Positions 21,568 through 34,887 of a stretch of DNA of 64,000 nucleotides are shown here, piece by piece; the stretch's first letter is position 1; each line of letters begins with the position of its first letter. The stretch is taken from NCBI RefSeq assembly GCF_907164915.1, contig NC_061863.1, positions 7,060,340 to 7,124,339 of the forward strand, given 5' to 3'. Below the pieces are notes generated by a model. That model ran no database searches, was not told the origin of the DNA, and saw only the letters and a program-made list of their open reading frames with translations. Origin of the DNA: Impatiens glandulifera (taxonomy: Eukaryota > Streptophyta > Magnoliopsida > Ericales > Balsaminaceae). The position numbers were made by a program, and so were the translations under genes.

Positions 21568-21969
21568 TCAATCAAATAGTTTTTCTATTAGAAATTCCTT
21601 AACCATCTCTTCTTCAGAACATAACTTTAAACTCTCTAAACTATACTTCATCTTTCCGTCAATAGACCAATTCATTGTTGAATGTGAACACATTAGTAAG
21701 CAATCAGTAGGGACAACCATTAAACGTCGCGCATCAAACTCCCGCAACTCCGAAACCGAGTAGTCACTGCAAAAGTCAAACGAAACAATTGTTGAACTAG
21801 AAGTCTCGTTACACTTGCGAGACCTTTTTATTATATGCTCATTGCAACTTTCATCTTGGATGACGATAAATGGTTGGTGGCTGCTTCTCATATAACTTTG
21901 GCGCAACTGTTTATGGATTTCTCCATTTACTTTGCTTTGTGTGGAATTATTCGAAGCTTTCGTTAACAT
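21568..21969 (-). CDS. Unknown 133-residue protein, block A copy
   Basis: An uninterrupted single-exon frame, conserved at full length with 43934-44335 and with about a dozen residue differences. Visible features are a polar N-terminus (KASNNSTQ), SYMRSSHQP, QDESCNEHIIKRSRKC, FDFCSDYSVSELREFD and a charged C-terminus CSEEEMVKEFLIEKLFD. No signal peptide, membrane segment or known motif is seen. A (TA)n run lies about 60 bases upstream of the ATG and may supply the TATA element. The partner copy 1 kb away is decayed, so retention of this frame in both blocks hints at function. I do not recognise the family. Confidence 0.5.
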   Translation of the reverse strand: MLTKASNNSTQSKVNGEIHKQLRQSYMRSSHQPFIVIQDESCNEHIIKRSRKCNETSSSTIVSFDFCSDYSVSELREFDARRLMVVPTDCLLMCSHSTMNWSIDGKMKYSLESLKLCSEEEMVKEFLIEKLFD

Positions 21970-22025
21970 ATTTTAGTTTTCCTCTTTTCTCCTCGAATAC
22001 AGAAACTTAAATATTGTTGTGAGAA

Positions 22026-22027
<2 letters not shown>

Positions 22028-22118
<91 letters not shown>
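22028..22118. repeat. (TA)n microsatellite, ~45 repeats
   Basis: Pure TA run upstream of the 133-residue gene. The block B counterpart (44399-44443) is about half as long. Confidence 0.95.
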
Positions 22119-22120
<2 letters not shown>

Positions 22121-22599
22121 TGTTTTATAATTCTAAATTATTAATAAAGGATTTAATTTACCAAAATCTAATCTTAGATATTCTAAAAAGAAAATGAAGT
22201 TCAAATAATTGGTATTTCCTAACTAAATAATAAAGGATTTTACATACCAATAACTGGTATTCGATATTCCAAATATTTGAGTTATCTCACTTCCTAAACA
22301 AAAATTCATAACTTTTTTTTCTATATTTTATTTTAGTGTAATCTTTAATTATTTTATTAATATATATAAATTGAAAGTTAATGCTTATATAAAATTGTTT
22401 ATTACATGTAAAATTCAATATAGACGTGCTTAATAATAAACAATTGATTTTTAATGACAACATCTATCATATAATATGCCTTGATTTGTATCTAGAACAT
22501 GCATTTAAAAAATTCAAAAGTTAATTTCTTCATTATTTGAAATACTAACTGTTTTGAGGTTCATCATTGATCCTTCCATATATACTTGCCATACTTACA

Positions 22600-24185
22600 G
22601 GTGCGTTTAAATTTTTAAGCGTGCGATTTGGAATTAAAATTAGAATCCCAATGAAATTCAAAATAGTGTAATTTTATAGTTCGCAATTTCAATCTTTTTA
22701 AGTCAGAATTGTAATTCAATTTTTTTTTAACTTATTCAACACGTTTTTAACTCATTTAACAAATATTTTATTCATTTAACATGTTTTGACTCGCTTAATA
22801 CGTTTTTAGTTTTAATAATATGTAACTTGTTTTAATTTATTTCACACGTTTTTGACACATTTGATACGTTTTAACATGTTTAACACGTTTAGGCACGTTT
22901 AACATGTTTTTGATATGTTTCACACGTTTAACATGTTTTTCACACGTTTAACACGTTTTTCACAAGTTTTTGACACATTTAACATGTTTTTACACGTTTT
23001 TTTGTACATTTTTGACACGTTTAATATGTTTTTAACCTTTTGACACGTTTTTCACGTTTTTGGCACATTTTCAGTTTTTGTCACGTTTAACACGTTTTGA
23101 CACGTTTAACACGTTTTTGACACGTTTAACACGTTTAACACGTTTAACACGTTTTTGACATGTTTAACACGTTTTTCACACGTTAAACACGTTTTTCACA
23201 CGTTTAACATGTTTTTACATTTTTGGCACATTTAACATATTTTTACATGTTTAACATGTTTTTGACACGTTTAACACGTTTTCCATGTTTTAGACACATT
23301 TTTCATGTTTTTGACACGTTTAACATATTTTTGACATGCTTAACACGTTTTTCACGTTTTGGTATGTTTTTCATATTTTGACACGTTTAACACGTTTTTG
23401 ACATGTTCCAAATGTTTTTCACGTTTTGACACATTTTTGACATGTCAAAACATGTTAAATGTGGCAAAAATGTGTTAAACGTGCCAAAAACGTGTTAAAA
23501 TGTGTTAATACTTGTTAAATGTGTTAAACGTGCCAAAAACGTAATAAATGTGCCAAAATGTGTTGGAATGTCAAAAACCTGTTAAACATGCCAAAAACGT
23601 GAAAATTGTGTTAAACGTGCCGAAAATGTGAAAATTTTGTTAAATGTGCCAAAACGTGTTGAATGTGTTAAAATGTCAAAAACGTGTTAAACGTATTAAA
23701 CGTGCCAAAAACGTGTTAAACGTGTAAATGTGTTTAATGTGCTAAAAATATGTTAAATGTGTCAAAAATGTGTTAAACTTGTCAAAACGTGTTAAACATG
23801 TCAAAAACGTGTTAAACGTGTCAAAATGTGTAAAACGTGTGAAAACGTGTTAAACATGCCAAAAATGTGTTAGACGTGCCAAAAACATGTTAAACGTGTG
23901 AAAACGTGTTAAACATGTTAAACGTGTCAAAAACGTGAAAAACGTGTTAAACTTGTCAAAATGTACGAAAAATATGTTAAATGTATTATAAATTTCAAAA
24001 ACGTGTTAAATGTGTCAAAAACATAAAAAACGTGTTAAACTTGTCAAAACATGTGAAAAAAATGTTAAATGTATTAAAAATGTCAAAAGCGTGTTAAACG
24101 TGCCAACAACATGAAAAACTTGTTGAACGTGTGAAAATATGTTTGAAGTATGAAAACATGTTAAACATGAAAAAAAAAATGTGTT
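22600..24185. mobile_element. Foldback-like inverted array, copy 2 (3' truncated)
   Basis: The element starts GGTGCGTTTAA, matching the outer terminus of copy 3 (GGTGTGTTTGG). The left arm of AACACGTTTTT/GACACG repeats (from about 22735) switches orientation at a TGACATGTCA palindrome near 23438 into the complementary right arm. It ends abruptly near 24185, where the sequence jumps to the equivalent of 47264 in block B, so about 0.9 kb including the right terminus was deleted. Confidence 0.7.
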
Positions 24186-25632
24186 TAAACTTCTGTAATT
24201 AGAGGTGAATGTATGTTACTAGTCAATATTTAGGTCAATTACGTTACATATTTTTTTTAGAATCCCATTAAGTTAATAAAAAACAGTAAAATATTTTCTC
24301 TCTTTTTAGACAATTGTCCTACATGCTGCAATAATTGTCTTGCATGCTGCAATAAATTAATTCAATTGTTGATCAATTAATCTCATCAGATTTGAAATCT
24401 TCATAAGATTGTTTGTAGATTGTTTGTAGATGTAGACACTTATGATCAATAATCTAATTCAATTTCACATCATGCATGTTATTATCAAATCTTCAAGGTT
24501 TTTCATATCCCTTTATTTGTTCTTCAAGGTTTTATTTGAAAACTGAAGAATTGGACAAAAAATTCAATTTATTGAATTAAACAAATTAAACTATCACACT
24601 AACTGTCCAAGGCTCAAACCACACACCTTAATTATATATTTATATAAAAGTAAAACCTAGACTTCGGATATTAAGACACTTACGAGCTTGTTAACATATG
24701 ATGACCCATTTTCAGTTGTGGTTGCATCATGGTCGGCCCTAAGGAGGTGAGGCGAGCTAGGCAATCGCCTAAGCCCCCACCAGCTCCTCGGCTCCCTAAA
24801 ATAAAAATAAAATAGTTAATTTATACTAGAGTTGAACCCTCAATCTTAATAGTACTACTAAAACATTTAACCAATTAGTTTAAACATAATATAAAGAAAC
24901 TATTTCTAAAAAAACAACTTGATAATAATTGAACATAGCTAAGACAAAATATACATTATTTATCTTAAAATCACTATACTAATATAGTATATTATATTTT
25001 TTTTAAAAAGATTTGATACATAAGAGTTTAATAGGTATTTGTTTTTGATTTAAGCTCGGTTGAACCTATAGCTTGAACTATAACTCTATATATCCAATAA
25101 TTCATATTCGAAAACTAATTAAATAAATTTAAATTAAAAACAATATAATAATAATTAAAATTAAATTACCTTATTAAACAAAAATGTTCAAATTAAGGTG
25201 ATATATTTTTATAAAAAAATTTAATCATAACATTTGTTAATATATTTTGAGTTGGAATGAATTTGGTTCATATATTTTAACAGATTCTATATCCGACTCT
25301 AATAAATCAAAAATTTTATATTAAAATCATATATCCGAACCCTATAATCAACTTATAGTATGTTTTTTCATTCGAATTAGTTTATATAAATCACCCCTAA
25401 TATATATGAAAAATGTTACTTTATCAAAAAAAAAAATTACAATAATGATTTATTTCCTAGATTAAGTTCAAAAAAAAGGATTACATCCCACACATTTAAA
25501 AACTAAACTTAACTTGATTTCAAATCATCACATTTAATTATGCAACGACAAATATACTTGGAACTAACTAAATATTCAACAATCTATATATTCGAAAACT
25601 AAATAAATAGATTTAAGTAAAAATTACTAATA
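24186..25632. other. Block A intergenic, no gene seen
   Basis: Paralogous to 47264-48600. Near 24728 a MITE-like stretch (GGTCGGCCCTAAGG, GGCAATCGCCTAAGCC) also occurs at 47768. The rest is AT-rich. Confidence 0.55.
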
Positions 25633-25984
25633 TAAAGATAATTTTTTTATTAAACAAGAATGTAAGAAGAATAAGGGCTCTGATACTACATCAATCAAAT
25701 TAAGAATAATTGAGCAATTTTATACCATGCAATTATATTATAAGAAAGGAAGTAACGATAGATAATAAAATGAAAAGAATAAATACTAAAAGAATGGACT
25801 AAACCTAAAGATGATTAAAATATTCTTAAAGTAAAAAAAAAGCTGTGAATTAAACATACAGAAATAATCCCACCACTAACATGGAATATAATTATGACTA
25901 TATATACAGTATATATAAACTAGTTCACAATCCAAAATAAATAACTATAAAAAAACAATAATAATAAATTTATTAATTGGCCAA

Positions 25985-26487
<503 letters not shown>

Positions 26488-27180
26488 ATGATGAACATTT
26501 GTATTTTTTATTTTTAACACATTGCTAGTCATAGTCATGTCTCTTTCTTGTTATCTTATTATTTCTTAAGATGTGAATTCCCTTTTCAACTACAAGTATT
26601 TTATAGTTTCTTCAATGCAAAAATACCTTTGTTGCTTCTCATGTGCATTTTTAACTTACATAACAAACTAAATACAGTATGTGACTTGCATGTTTAAGTG
26701 GACAAGTGTACAAAATAACTAATTGTTATTGTCCTCACTCCATGTGTGTCTTTCTCACCATTCTTTAGTTTATGGTAACAAAAGTTCCCTAGTATAAAGG
26801 TACTTGTAATGCAGTTTGTTCTGTTGTATTTTAAATTTTATTGTCTGTTGATGTCTAACTTTTCTTGTAAGATGTAGTTATTTTTTATTTGGTATATTCA
26901 GCATTTATTTTTTTCAGACACTTGTTTAAATCTTCATTCACACATAAGACAATAATTCAATAGGATTTTAGAATGGTGTAGAAAAATTTTAACTAAACTT
27001 GTCTAGTTATTTATTCTATATGCAGACTATAAGAATAATTGAAATTTCTTTTAGCATGTTAGTTCTTTCAAATATGTTGAAAAGTTTTAACTTTATTCAA
27101 TTTCTATAAATAGGCTTCTTTCAAATTTATTTTCGATAATCTTTTTATTTCAATTGAATGGATAATTCTAAATATAATAA
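26488..27180. other. Unique intergenic, no gene seen
   Basis: Less AT-biased than its neighbours and without a visible counterpart in block B. No open frame or RNA gene is supported. Confidence 0.45.
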
Positions 27181-28800
27181 AATATTAAACATGAAGAAAC
27201 TTTATTATTTACAATTTTATTAACAAAATCAGATTGGCGCAGCGAAAGCGTGGTGAGCCCATAATTCAAATGTCTCAGAATCAAAATGTGGTTCTGATAA
27301 TTATTTTTCTTTTTTAGTGTTTAATTATTTTTATCTTTAATTACATTTAGTTCTCAATATTTCTAAGGTAAATCCAAGATACAATCTGGACAAATGTATT
27401 GAAAACATAGAAAGGGGATATGTACATATTTATTGTCAAATTTATATTTTGTAAATTAAGAGGAATGAAGCTAAAGAATGGTGTAGAAAGATTTTTGGGA
27501 GATAGAAGAATCAAATGTGTTGTCAGGAGATGAATGAGAGAAACTTCTATCCCAAATCGAATAATTCAGAAGCTTTTTATAAACAATTTGGATTTTAAAT
27601 ATGAAAATTCAATATTCTTAAAAGATTTTTTCTTAAATCTAAGAAACAATCATACACATGTTATTAAACATATATATTTTTTTTTATATTACACAGTATT
27701 AATTAGTGAACAAATGGGTATTGAAAATAAAGAATGGGATATGTACATATTTGTTGTCAAACTTGGATTTTGTAAATTAAGAGGAATTGCAGCTTAAGAA
27801 TGGTGTAGAGAGATTTTTGGGAGATAGAACAATCAATTTTGCTGTCATGAGATGAATGAGAAAAACTTCTATCCCAAATCGAAGAATTCAGAAACTTTTT
27901 ATAAACAATTTGAATTTTAAATATGAAAATTCAATATTTTTAAAAAATTTTATTAAATATTGTTTATCTATATCAATTATAGCAACCTCTAATAAGCGGT
28001 AAGAATGATCTTGAAAAGAAGATTGGTTTACAAAAATTAATCCCTTCTAAGGATTATATGATATATCTAGTCTCTTTGCACATAAGTAATCATAAATAAA
28101 ATGAGTAAAATATTTAATAATTTAAAATGTTATATATTTTTAAAAGGATTTTACAAATTAAGAGAAATTTGAGATCAAGAATGGTGTAGATTTTTGAGAG
28201 GTAGAAGAATCAATTTTGCTGTCATAAGATGAATATAGACACTTCTATACCAAATCAAAGAATTTCGAATTTTTATATAGTTTTGATTTTGAAGATGAAA
28301 ATTCAATATTCTTAAAGATTTTATTAAATATTGTTCATTTATATCAACTCTAGTAACCTCTAATAAGTGGTGAGAATGATCTTGAAAAGAAGATTTATTT
28401 ATAAAAAGTATTTTGTTATTTTAGTTTATAATTAAAATAATATGATGAAATTTGGATTAAATTCAAGGCTTTATCTGAAATCTGGTTATTTTCAAAATTT
28501 ATTTTTGGTTTTGAGGTATTTAAAAATAAGTTATTTCGGTAAAAATGTTCGAGCTAGTTCGATATTGAGTTATTTGGGTTTTAAAAAAAACATCTTAATC
28601 ATATTATATTAGTTATATTCTCAATCATCAAATTACTTAATTCATTTAATTTAAAATACTAAATTTATTTATTTTAATTTTATAAATTTTAAATATAAAT
28701 TGTCATTTTAATAATTTAATCCAAATAATAATAAAAAACCCACATTTTCATTGAATGAAATTTGATTTCATACCTTTCAAATAATTATACAAAAATATCA
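27181..28800. repeat. Spacer repeat with internal tandem copies
   Basis: Related to 1-1000 and 31446-33890. A unit of about 320 bp with TTTTTGGGAGATAGAAGAATC and ATGAAAATTCAATATTCTTAAA recurs near 27400-27630, 27720-27950 and, diverged, 28150-28330. It begins with a tRNA-Met-like sequence. Confidence 0.65.
27228..27299 (+). pseudogene. Degenerate initiator tRNA-Met-like sequence
   Basis: Full 72-base length: ATCAGATTGGCGCAGCGAAA, anticodon loop CCCATAA, end TTCTGATA. The acceptor stem is nearly complete but the T stem (TCAGA/TGTGG) no longer pairs. This is the copy closest in length to a genuine tRNA. Confidence 0.7.
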
Positions 28801-29869
28801 AGCTTATCATTGACACTTTCTTTTCAAAGGTAGAGCCTCGTATAGACGGTGTTCCCTAACCGTCACTAGATTATTAATTAGTATTGTCTACTATTTCGGT
28901 AGGATACAAGTATCCGGTTCTAAGTATCTTCGTCTATTGAAACATGGTTTGAATCTTATTATTAACAAATTTTAGATTAGTAACCATTTTTTTGGTCTTA
29001 AATTATAATTTTTTTGTTCGATTTATTTATTTTATTTCTCATCACTAATATATACACTTAAAATCTACCGTCTCTTAATTTTTATATTTTTGTATGAATG
29101 AAAAATGTTAGCATGACCTACACAGTAATGACGTTCACTTTAACATTAGACGTTTTAAGTGAGAATCGAACAACAACATATCATTTCTTATATATTATAT
29201 AAAATCAAAATCAAAATTTTGTTTTAAATACATTTATATTTAAATAATCAATTTTGTTTAAAGTTATTAAATATTATTTAAAGTATATAAAGAGCTTAAA
29301 ATATTGAAAAGCTATTTAAAATATTCAAGTTCTGATAAGGACAAAGTATTAAAAATTAATTATAGCAATCCTCCTATAAAGTTTAAATTATATAAAGAGC
29401 TTAAAATATTATTTGAATAAATTCTAACAACTTTTATAAATAAAGAAATACAGTGTTTAGTTGTACTTTCAATCAAACTTAGGGATTGTTTGAGTAAGTT
29501 ATTTGAAAATAATTTGTAATTTGTTTGATCTTGAACTATTTATGGTTTGATTTATTTTAATAGAATAATTTAAATATATAAATTTTATTTTAAAATATAA
29601 GAAATATGACTATAATAACTCAAGTTTAATAATTTAAGTAAAATGATTTAAATTTAATTTAATTTTAAAATATAATTAAAAAATTAAGAAAAATATATTT
29701 TAGTTAATAACTTAAACATTAAGTTTATTTATTTGAATAGAATTAAAACAAAAATCTTTAACGGTTGATTAAATTTATAATATATGATATGACAACTGAA
29801 TTCTTACTGTTTTTCTCCATATATATAAGTAATTAAAAAAATAAAAATAACGATAAGTAAAAAATATAG

Positions 29870-29970
29870 GTATATATAGAGTTAGTTATTTGCTTACTTA
29901 CATATCATATTTAAAAAATTTCATCCTCTCTCTCATCGGAGATATAAAGTTTTCACTTCGCAATTCGCAG
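29870..29970 (+). promoter_or_regulatory. TATA and leader exon of intact coiled-coil gene
   Basis: GTATATATAGAG (about 29870) is followed by a CT-rich leader (CATCCTCTCTCTCATCGGAG) that ends TTCGCAG at 29970 before a GTACAC splice donor. The acceptor is duplicated: TTTGTTGCAG ends at 30354 and again at 30370. Confidence 0.5.
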
Positions 29971-30460
29971 GTACACATGAGATTTCTATTTTTTAATCTA
30001 TTTTCATTACTTGAATGAAGAATCAAATGTATGAAAAGAGACCCATTTGAGAATAATTTAAATATCAAATTTATTCAGAAAGTGTTGAACACTAATAGAT
30101 GTCTATTGTGGATATGAAAGAAATAGAGATTAATCATTGTTGTTACATGTTTAAATGTTGAAGAAATGCTAATAGTTTGTCTCTTCCTCAAGTTGGGAAA
30201 TATAGGTTTTCGATTAAACAGATTTTTATGGGATGGATTAATTTAATGGGGTATCTTTATGTTTGAATTCATATGCTTATTTCAGCTGAATTCTTTAGTA
30301 TTTTGTTATACACATGTCTTTTCTTGTGCTGATTTTTGTATCTCTTTGTTGCAGAAATACTTTGTTGCAGAAATAGAAAAATAAAGTTATATACCTTTTT
30401 AAAAGCTCATAAAGCAGATTACAAGAAATCAAGTGAAGAATCCAAACTAAACACTACCAT

Positions 30461-31429
30461 ATGCTGCGTTTGCTTTATGATAAGAATCATCTGAAGAAAA
30501 TGAAGAACAATGAGCAAGGAGATGTTTCAGTTCTTATAAAGAAGATTGAAGAGACAGAGAGCAATTCAAGATCCAAAATTGAAGCCTTAATGTCACATTC
30601 CCACTGCCTTCAACTCAAGAGGAACAAAATGACTTCAAACAACATCGAAGCTTCAAGCCTAGTAAACAACCCAAACATCCAATTCAACTCCAACTCCAAC
30701 ACCAACACTAACACCAACGAGAGTATGATACTAGAACTGGATGCATTAAGAACAGAGAACAATCGTCTACACAATATAATATCCGAAATGGAGAAAGAGA
30801 ATAGGAAAACTGTTATTCATCAAAACAACATCATAAAAAAGTTAAGCGACGAGAACAAGGAAGTGAAACAACTAGCGGAGAAGAAGATCAACGAGACAGC
30901 TGGAGAGTTATGTAAGAATTTAGAAGATCAAATTCGAATGATGAGCAGGAGAATAAAGGTGGTAGAACAACTTCATATCGAGAACAATGAAGTCTACATG
31001 AAAACAAGAGACAAGTATTCAAAAGAGAAAACTGATATGATAATTATTGAGGACATGATGAAGGAACTCAACAGGGTGGGAGTTAAGTTCGAGGAATTCA
31101 GTGATGATATTATGAAGAGGGTTTCGATGTTTTCTTGTTGGGATGTGTTTGCGAAGGAATGGGCTAGGAAGAAAGGAATGGAGGAGAAGGAACGAGAAGA
31201 AGAGATAATGGAATTAAGGGAGAGGGTGAAGGAAATAGAGAAGGTTGTGAATGAGAAGGAAGAAGAGATTGCTATGATTGGGGAGGAGAAGAAGGAGGCT
31301 ATTAGACAGTTATGTGTTTGGACTGATTATCATCGAAACAATAGGAGGGGTTACTTGAAGGAAACTGTCTCAAGAAATCGTCGAAACTTCAGGATTTTGC
31401 GAATTATGAAGAGCTCAAGTATGATGTAG
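30461..31429 (+). CDS. CIP1-like coiled-coil protein, unit 2 (intact, 322 aa)
   Basis: Almost wholly helical and charged, predicted coiled coil (heptads through residues 90-180 and 240-285), with an Asn-rich break (SNSNTNTNTNE). The C-terminal IGEEKKEAIRQLCVWTDYHR closely resembles the end of plant COP1-interactive protein 1 and related myosin-like coiled-coil proteins. The N-terminal actin-binding-type domain of long relatives is absent, so this is a short C-terminal version. CIP1 is a cytoskeleton-associated partner of the light regulator COP1. That role cannot be assumed here. The final ~19 residues (after VSRN) differ from units 1 and 3, where the frame stops at VSRK, so the 3' end was replaced at a repeat junction. 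It is the only unbroken copy of three. Confidence 0.65.
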   Translation: MLRLLYDKNHLKKMKNNEQGDVSVLIKKIEETESNSRSKIEALMSHSHCLQLKRNKMTSNNIEASSLVNNPNIQFNSNSNTNTNTNESMILELDALRTENNRLHNIISEMEKENRKTVIHQNNIIKKLSDENKEVKQLAEKKINETAGELCKNLEDQIRMMSRRIKVVEQLHIENNEVYMKTRDKYSKEKTDMIIIEDMMKELNRVGVKFEEFSDDIMKRVSMFSCWDVFAKEWARKKGMEEKEREEEIMELRERVKEIEKVVNEKEEEIAMIGEEKKEAIRQLCVWTDYHRNNRRGYLKETVSRNRRNFRILRIMKSSSMM

Positions 31430-31439
31430 AATTTTTGCA

Positions 31440-32949
31440 GGGATGAACGACAACGCTTCTATTTTAAAACAAATCATTCAACATTAAAGAAAGCTTGGAT
31501 TTTGAATTAATAAATTTAATATTGTTCAATATTTGGTTAAACTGAACTATATTAGCAACCTCTAATAAGCTTATGAAACATGAATAAAATGTATTATTTA
31601 CCATTATTTTATTAAAATTATATTATTAAAATCAGAGTAGCGCGATGGAAGTTTTGTGGGTCCATAACCCACATGTCCAGATCGAAACCTGGCTCTAATA
31701 TTTTTTTCTTTTTACTATTTTATTTAGTTCATCTTTAATTATATTTAGGTCTGAATATTTTTAATCAAGGTAACTAAGATACAATCATACAAATGTTATG
31801 AAACATATTTCTTGTTTATATTATTTTCCTACAAAGTATTTAATAGTAGACAAATAGATATTCAAAACTAAGTTGAGAAGATGTAGATTTGTGAGTTTTA
31901 TAAAAAGTTTGAATTTTCAATATTCTTAAAGATTTATTAAATATGTTTCTCTAATCAATTTTAGACAACTCAAACTCTAGAAAGATTTTGAAAAAAGTTT
32001 AACTTACAAAATATATTCTCTTACAAAAGTTATATGATATATTTGGTATTCTTTACCCATAAGAAATTATTGAAAAAAATGAGTAAAATATTTCATAATT
32101 TAAAATGTTAAAGATAAATAAAAGTATTTTGTTATTTTAGTTTATGTTTTTGAAAGATATGATTAAATAAATAATTGACAAAGATAACGGGTAATTTGAA
32201 TTAAATTTAAGGCTTTTCTTAAATGTGTTTATTTAAAAAAAAAAAATTTAAAAGTATTGAAGCTAGTTATTTGATTTTTCAAAAAACAAATCTCATTCAT
32301 ATATATCTCATTTTTTTTTAATTTTAGTGTTTCATTTAGTTGTTCTTTAATTACATTTAGGTCTCAATGTTTCTAATGAAGGTAAAACCAAGATACAGTC
32401 ATACATATGATAAAACTAAGATACAATCATACATATGTTATTAAACATATTTATTCGTTTATAGTATGTGCCTACACATTTTGGGTTAGTGGACAAATGG
32501 GTATTAAAAACAAAGAAAGGAGATATATACATATTTGTTGTCAAACTTGTGAGCCCAATTATGTCTTATATAAAAAACCAACATTTTTATCCACCTAAGA
32601 CAATAATTTCATAGGATTTTACAAACTAAGAGGAATTGGAGTTCAAGAATGGTGTTGAAAGATTTTTGGGAGATAGAAGATAAATTTTGTTGTTATGAGA
32701 TGAATGAGTGACGTATCTATCCAGAACCGAATAATTCCAAAACATTTTATAAATAGTTTGGATTTTGAAGATAAAATTTAATATTCTTAAAGATTTTATT
32801 AAATATTGTTCATCTATATCAATTCTAGCATCCTCTAATAAGTTGTGAGAATATCTTGAAAAAAAGAAGATTGATTTACAAAAATTAATCACTTTCAAGG
32901 ATTATATGATATATCTAGTCTCTTTGCACATAAGAAATCATTAATAAAA
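31440..32949. repeat. Spacer repeat, copy of window start
   Basis: 31446-32330 matches 1-970. 32330-32949 resembles 27310-28100, with the GGAGATAGAAGA unit again. No gene is supported. Confidence 0.65.
31631..31700 (+). pseudogene. Degenerate initiator tRNA-Met-like sequence
   Basis: ATCAGAGTAGCGCGATGGAA, anticodon arm GTGGGTCCATAACCCAC (fully paired), B box GATCGAAAC and end CTCTAATA. It is two bases shorter than a genuine tRNA in the T arm, as in the copy at 190-259. Confidence 0.75.
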
Positions 32950-33448
32950 CTAGCATGTAGTTCATGCATTTGCACGAGTAATAATATAAAAATCGAGGAA
33001 AAAAAACTACGGTTAAAATGTGATAGTATTTTTAATTTACTCTCACATATATATTCAAATTAATCACAACTCTCGACCCGGCAATCCGGATACTTTAAAA
33101 ATTAAGCATAATTATATATATTAGTTAGTTAAAAAGATGAACTTATATGGTTAAAACGTCCTGCATTAATCAAATTTAGTGCGTTAATCAAATTTAGTGT
33201 TGAATTTAAAATATAAAGTCTTATTAGCCTAATTGGTTAAAGAGTTGTACTTGTTTTGTTAGGTTGTAAATTCGAAACATACCTATAGAACTTTTAATTT
33301 TATTTTTAACAGTTTTAAGTTTATGGGTGGGTCAACCCACAATCCGACCCAAATATCCATTTACTCTCACATATATATCCAAATTAACCACAGCTTTGGA
33401 CCCGGTAATCCAGACAGTTTGAAAATTAAGCATCGTTATATATATAGA
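32950..33448 (-). mobile_element. Second non-autonomous Helitron (499 bp)
   Basis: On the minus strand it starts TCTATATATATAACG and ends GCATGAACTACATGCTAG, with the canonical TC...CTAG ends and a GCATG/CATGC stem at the terminus. The paralogous spacer near 28100 reads AATAAAATGAGTAAAA without it, so insertion was between A and T without duplication. It carries one unit of the ~295-bp sequence that is tandemly repeated in the Helitron at 14122, including the tRNA-like boxes near 33230-33275. Confidence 0.8.
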
Positions 33449-34139
33449 TGAGTAAAATATTAAATAATTTAAAATGTTATATATTTTAAAGATAAATAAA
33501 GGTATTTTGTTATTTTAGTCTATGATTTGAATAATATGATGGAATTTGGATTAAATTCAAGGTTTATTTTATCTGAAATCTGGTTATTTTCAAAAATTAT
33601 GTTTGGTTTAGAGGTATTTTAAAATGAGTTATTTCAGTAAAAATGAGAGCTAGTTTGATATGGAGTTATTTGAATTTTAGAAAAATAACATCTCAATCAC
33701 ATCATGTATATTCTTAATCATCAAATTAATTAATTCATATAATTTAAAATACTAAAATATATTTACTTTATTTTTATAAATTTTAAATATAAAAAGTTAT
33801 TTTAATAACTAAATCTAAATAATAATAAAAAACCTCAAAATTTTTCAAATAAAATTTTAATTTCATACCTTTCAAATAATTACACAACAAACAAGCTTGA
33901 AATATATAGTTTATCCAACACTTTCTTTTCCAAGGTTGAGTCTCCATATTGACCATTTCCCTAACCATCAATGGCGAGTCGAGGTATATTATTAGTATTG
34001 TCTAATATTAAGGTAGGGTACGAGTAGTTGGTTATAAGTATCGTAGTCTATTACAACCATTGTTTGAATCTTATTATTAAAATAATTTAGATTAGTAACA
34101 TTTTTTTGTCTTAAATCATAATTGTTTTGTTCTATTTAT
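33449..34139. other. Spacer and block B left edge, no gene seen
   Basis: 33449-33890 resembles 28100-28800. From about 33905 the block B homology to 11515 begins (CTTTCTTTTCCAAGGTTGAG). Confidence 0.55.
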
Positions 34140-34887
34140 CAAAGTTTTAAAATACGCGGTTGAACCGGCGGTCCAACCGGTCCAACCGGGAACTGGTGAG
34201 ATGAACGATTCGATTTTTCACTTCAATACGGGTACCTTACGAACCGCTCAAAAACCGGTTTGACCGTCCGGTTCGATTGAAAATCTGAACTGGAATTTTC
34301 CGGTTCGAAAGGTTTGTCATAAACTTGCGTTGTTTCTCTTTCTCACCTCGACGACTGGCCGTTTGCCGCTCGGTTGGTTCCTAACAATCGATCTGGTTCC
34401 AAACAGTCGGTCATTCTTCATTATGTTGGTGTGACCTTTTGGAGCGTTGGTTCTAAATAGGCGTCATTCTCTATTGACCGTTTGCAGTTTCAAACATGTG
34501 CCATTCTCTATTGACCGATTGCAGTTCCAGTCGACGGTCGTTTGCAGTTCCAGACGATGGCCCCGTAAATTATATTAGTATGGAAGAAAAAAGAAATAAG
34601 AAATGAAATATATAGATAAGAAAAATAACAAAGATAAAAAAAATAATAATAATAGTTGTCAAGTCTATCTGTAAATATACAGTAGAGATAAAGAAAATTA
34701 ATTGATTATATTTTCAGATGTCTTTCAAAAAAGTAATAATTAATGTTGACAACATTTTTTTTTTTTAATTCATGGTAGAATTAATTACTTTATAAATCTA
34801 AAATATATATAAAAAAAAAAAGAGCTCCGACCGGTGGTCCGACCGGTTGAACCGTTTAAACCGGAATTCGTCCAAAATTCCGAGTTG
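34140..34887. mobile_element. hAT-like non-autonomous element
   Basis: Present in block B only. Block A near 11740 has the uninterrupted site. The ends are CAAAGTTTTAAAATACG and CGAGTTG, with flanks CTATTTAT and ATATTTAT, an 8-bp duplication with one mismatch. The outer parts are rich in AACCGG/CCGGTT. There is no transposase. Confidence 0.6.
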
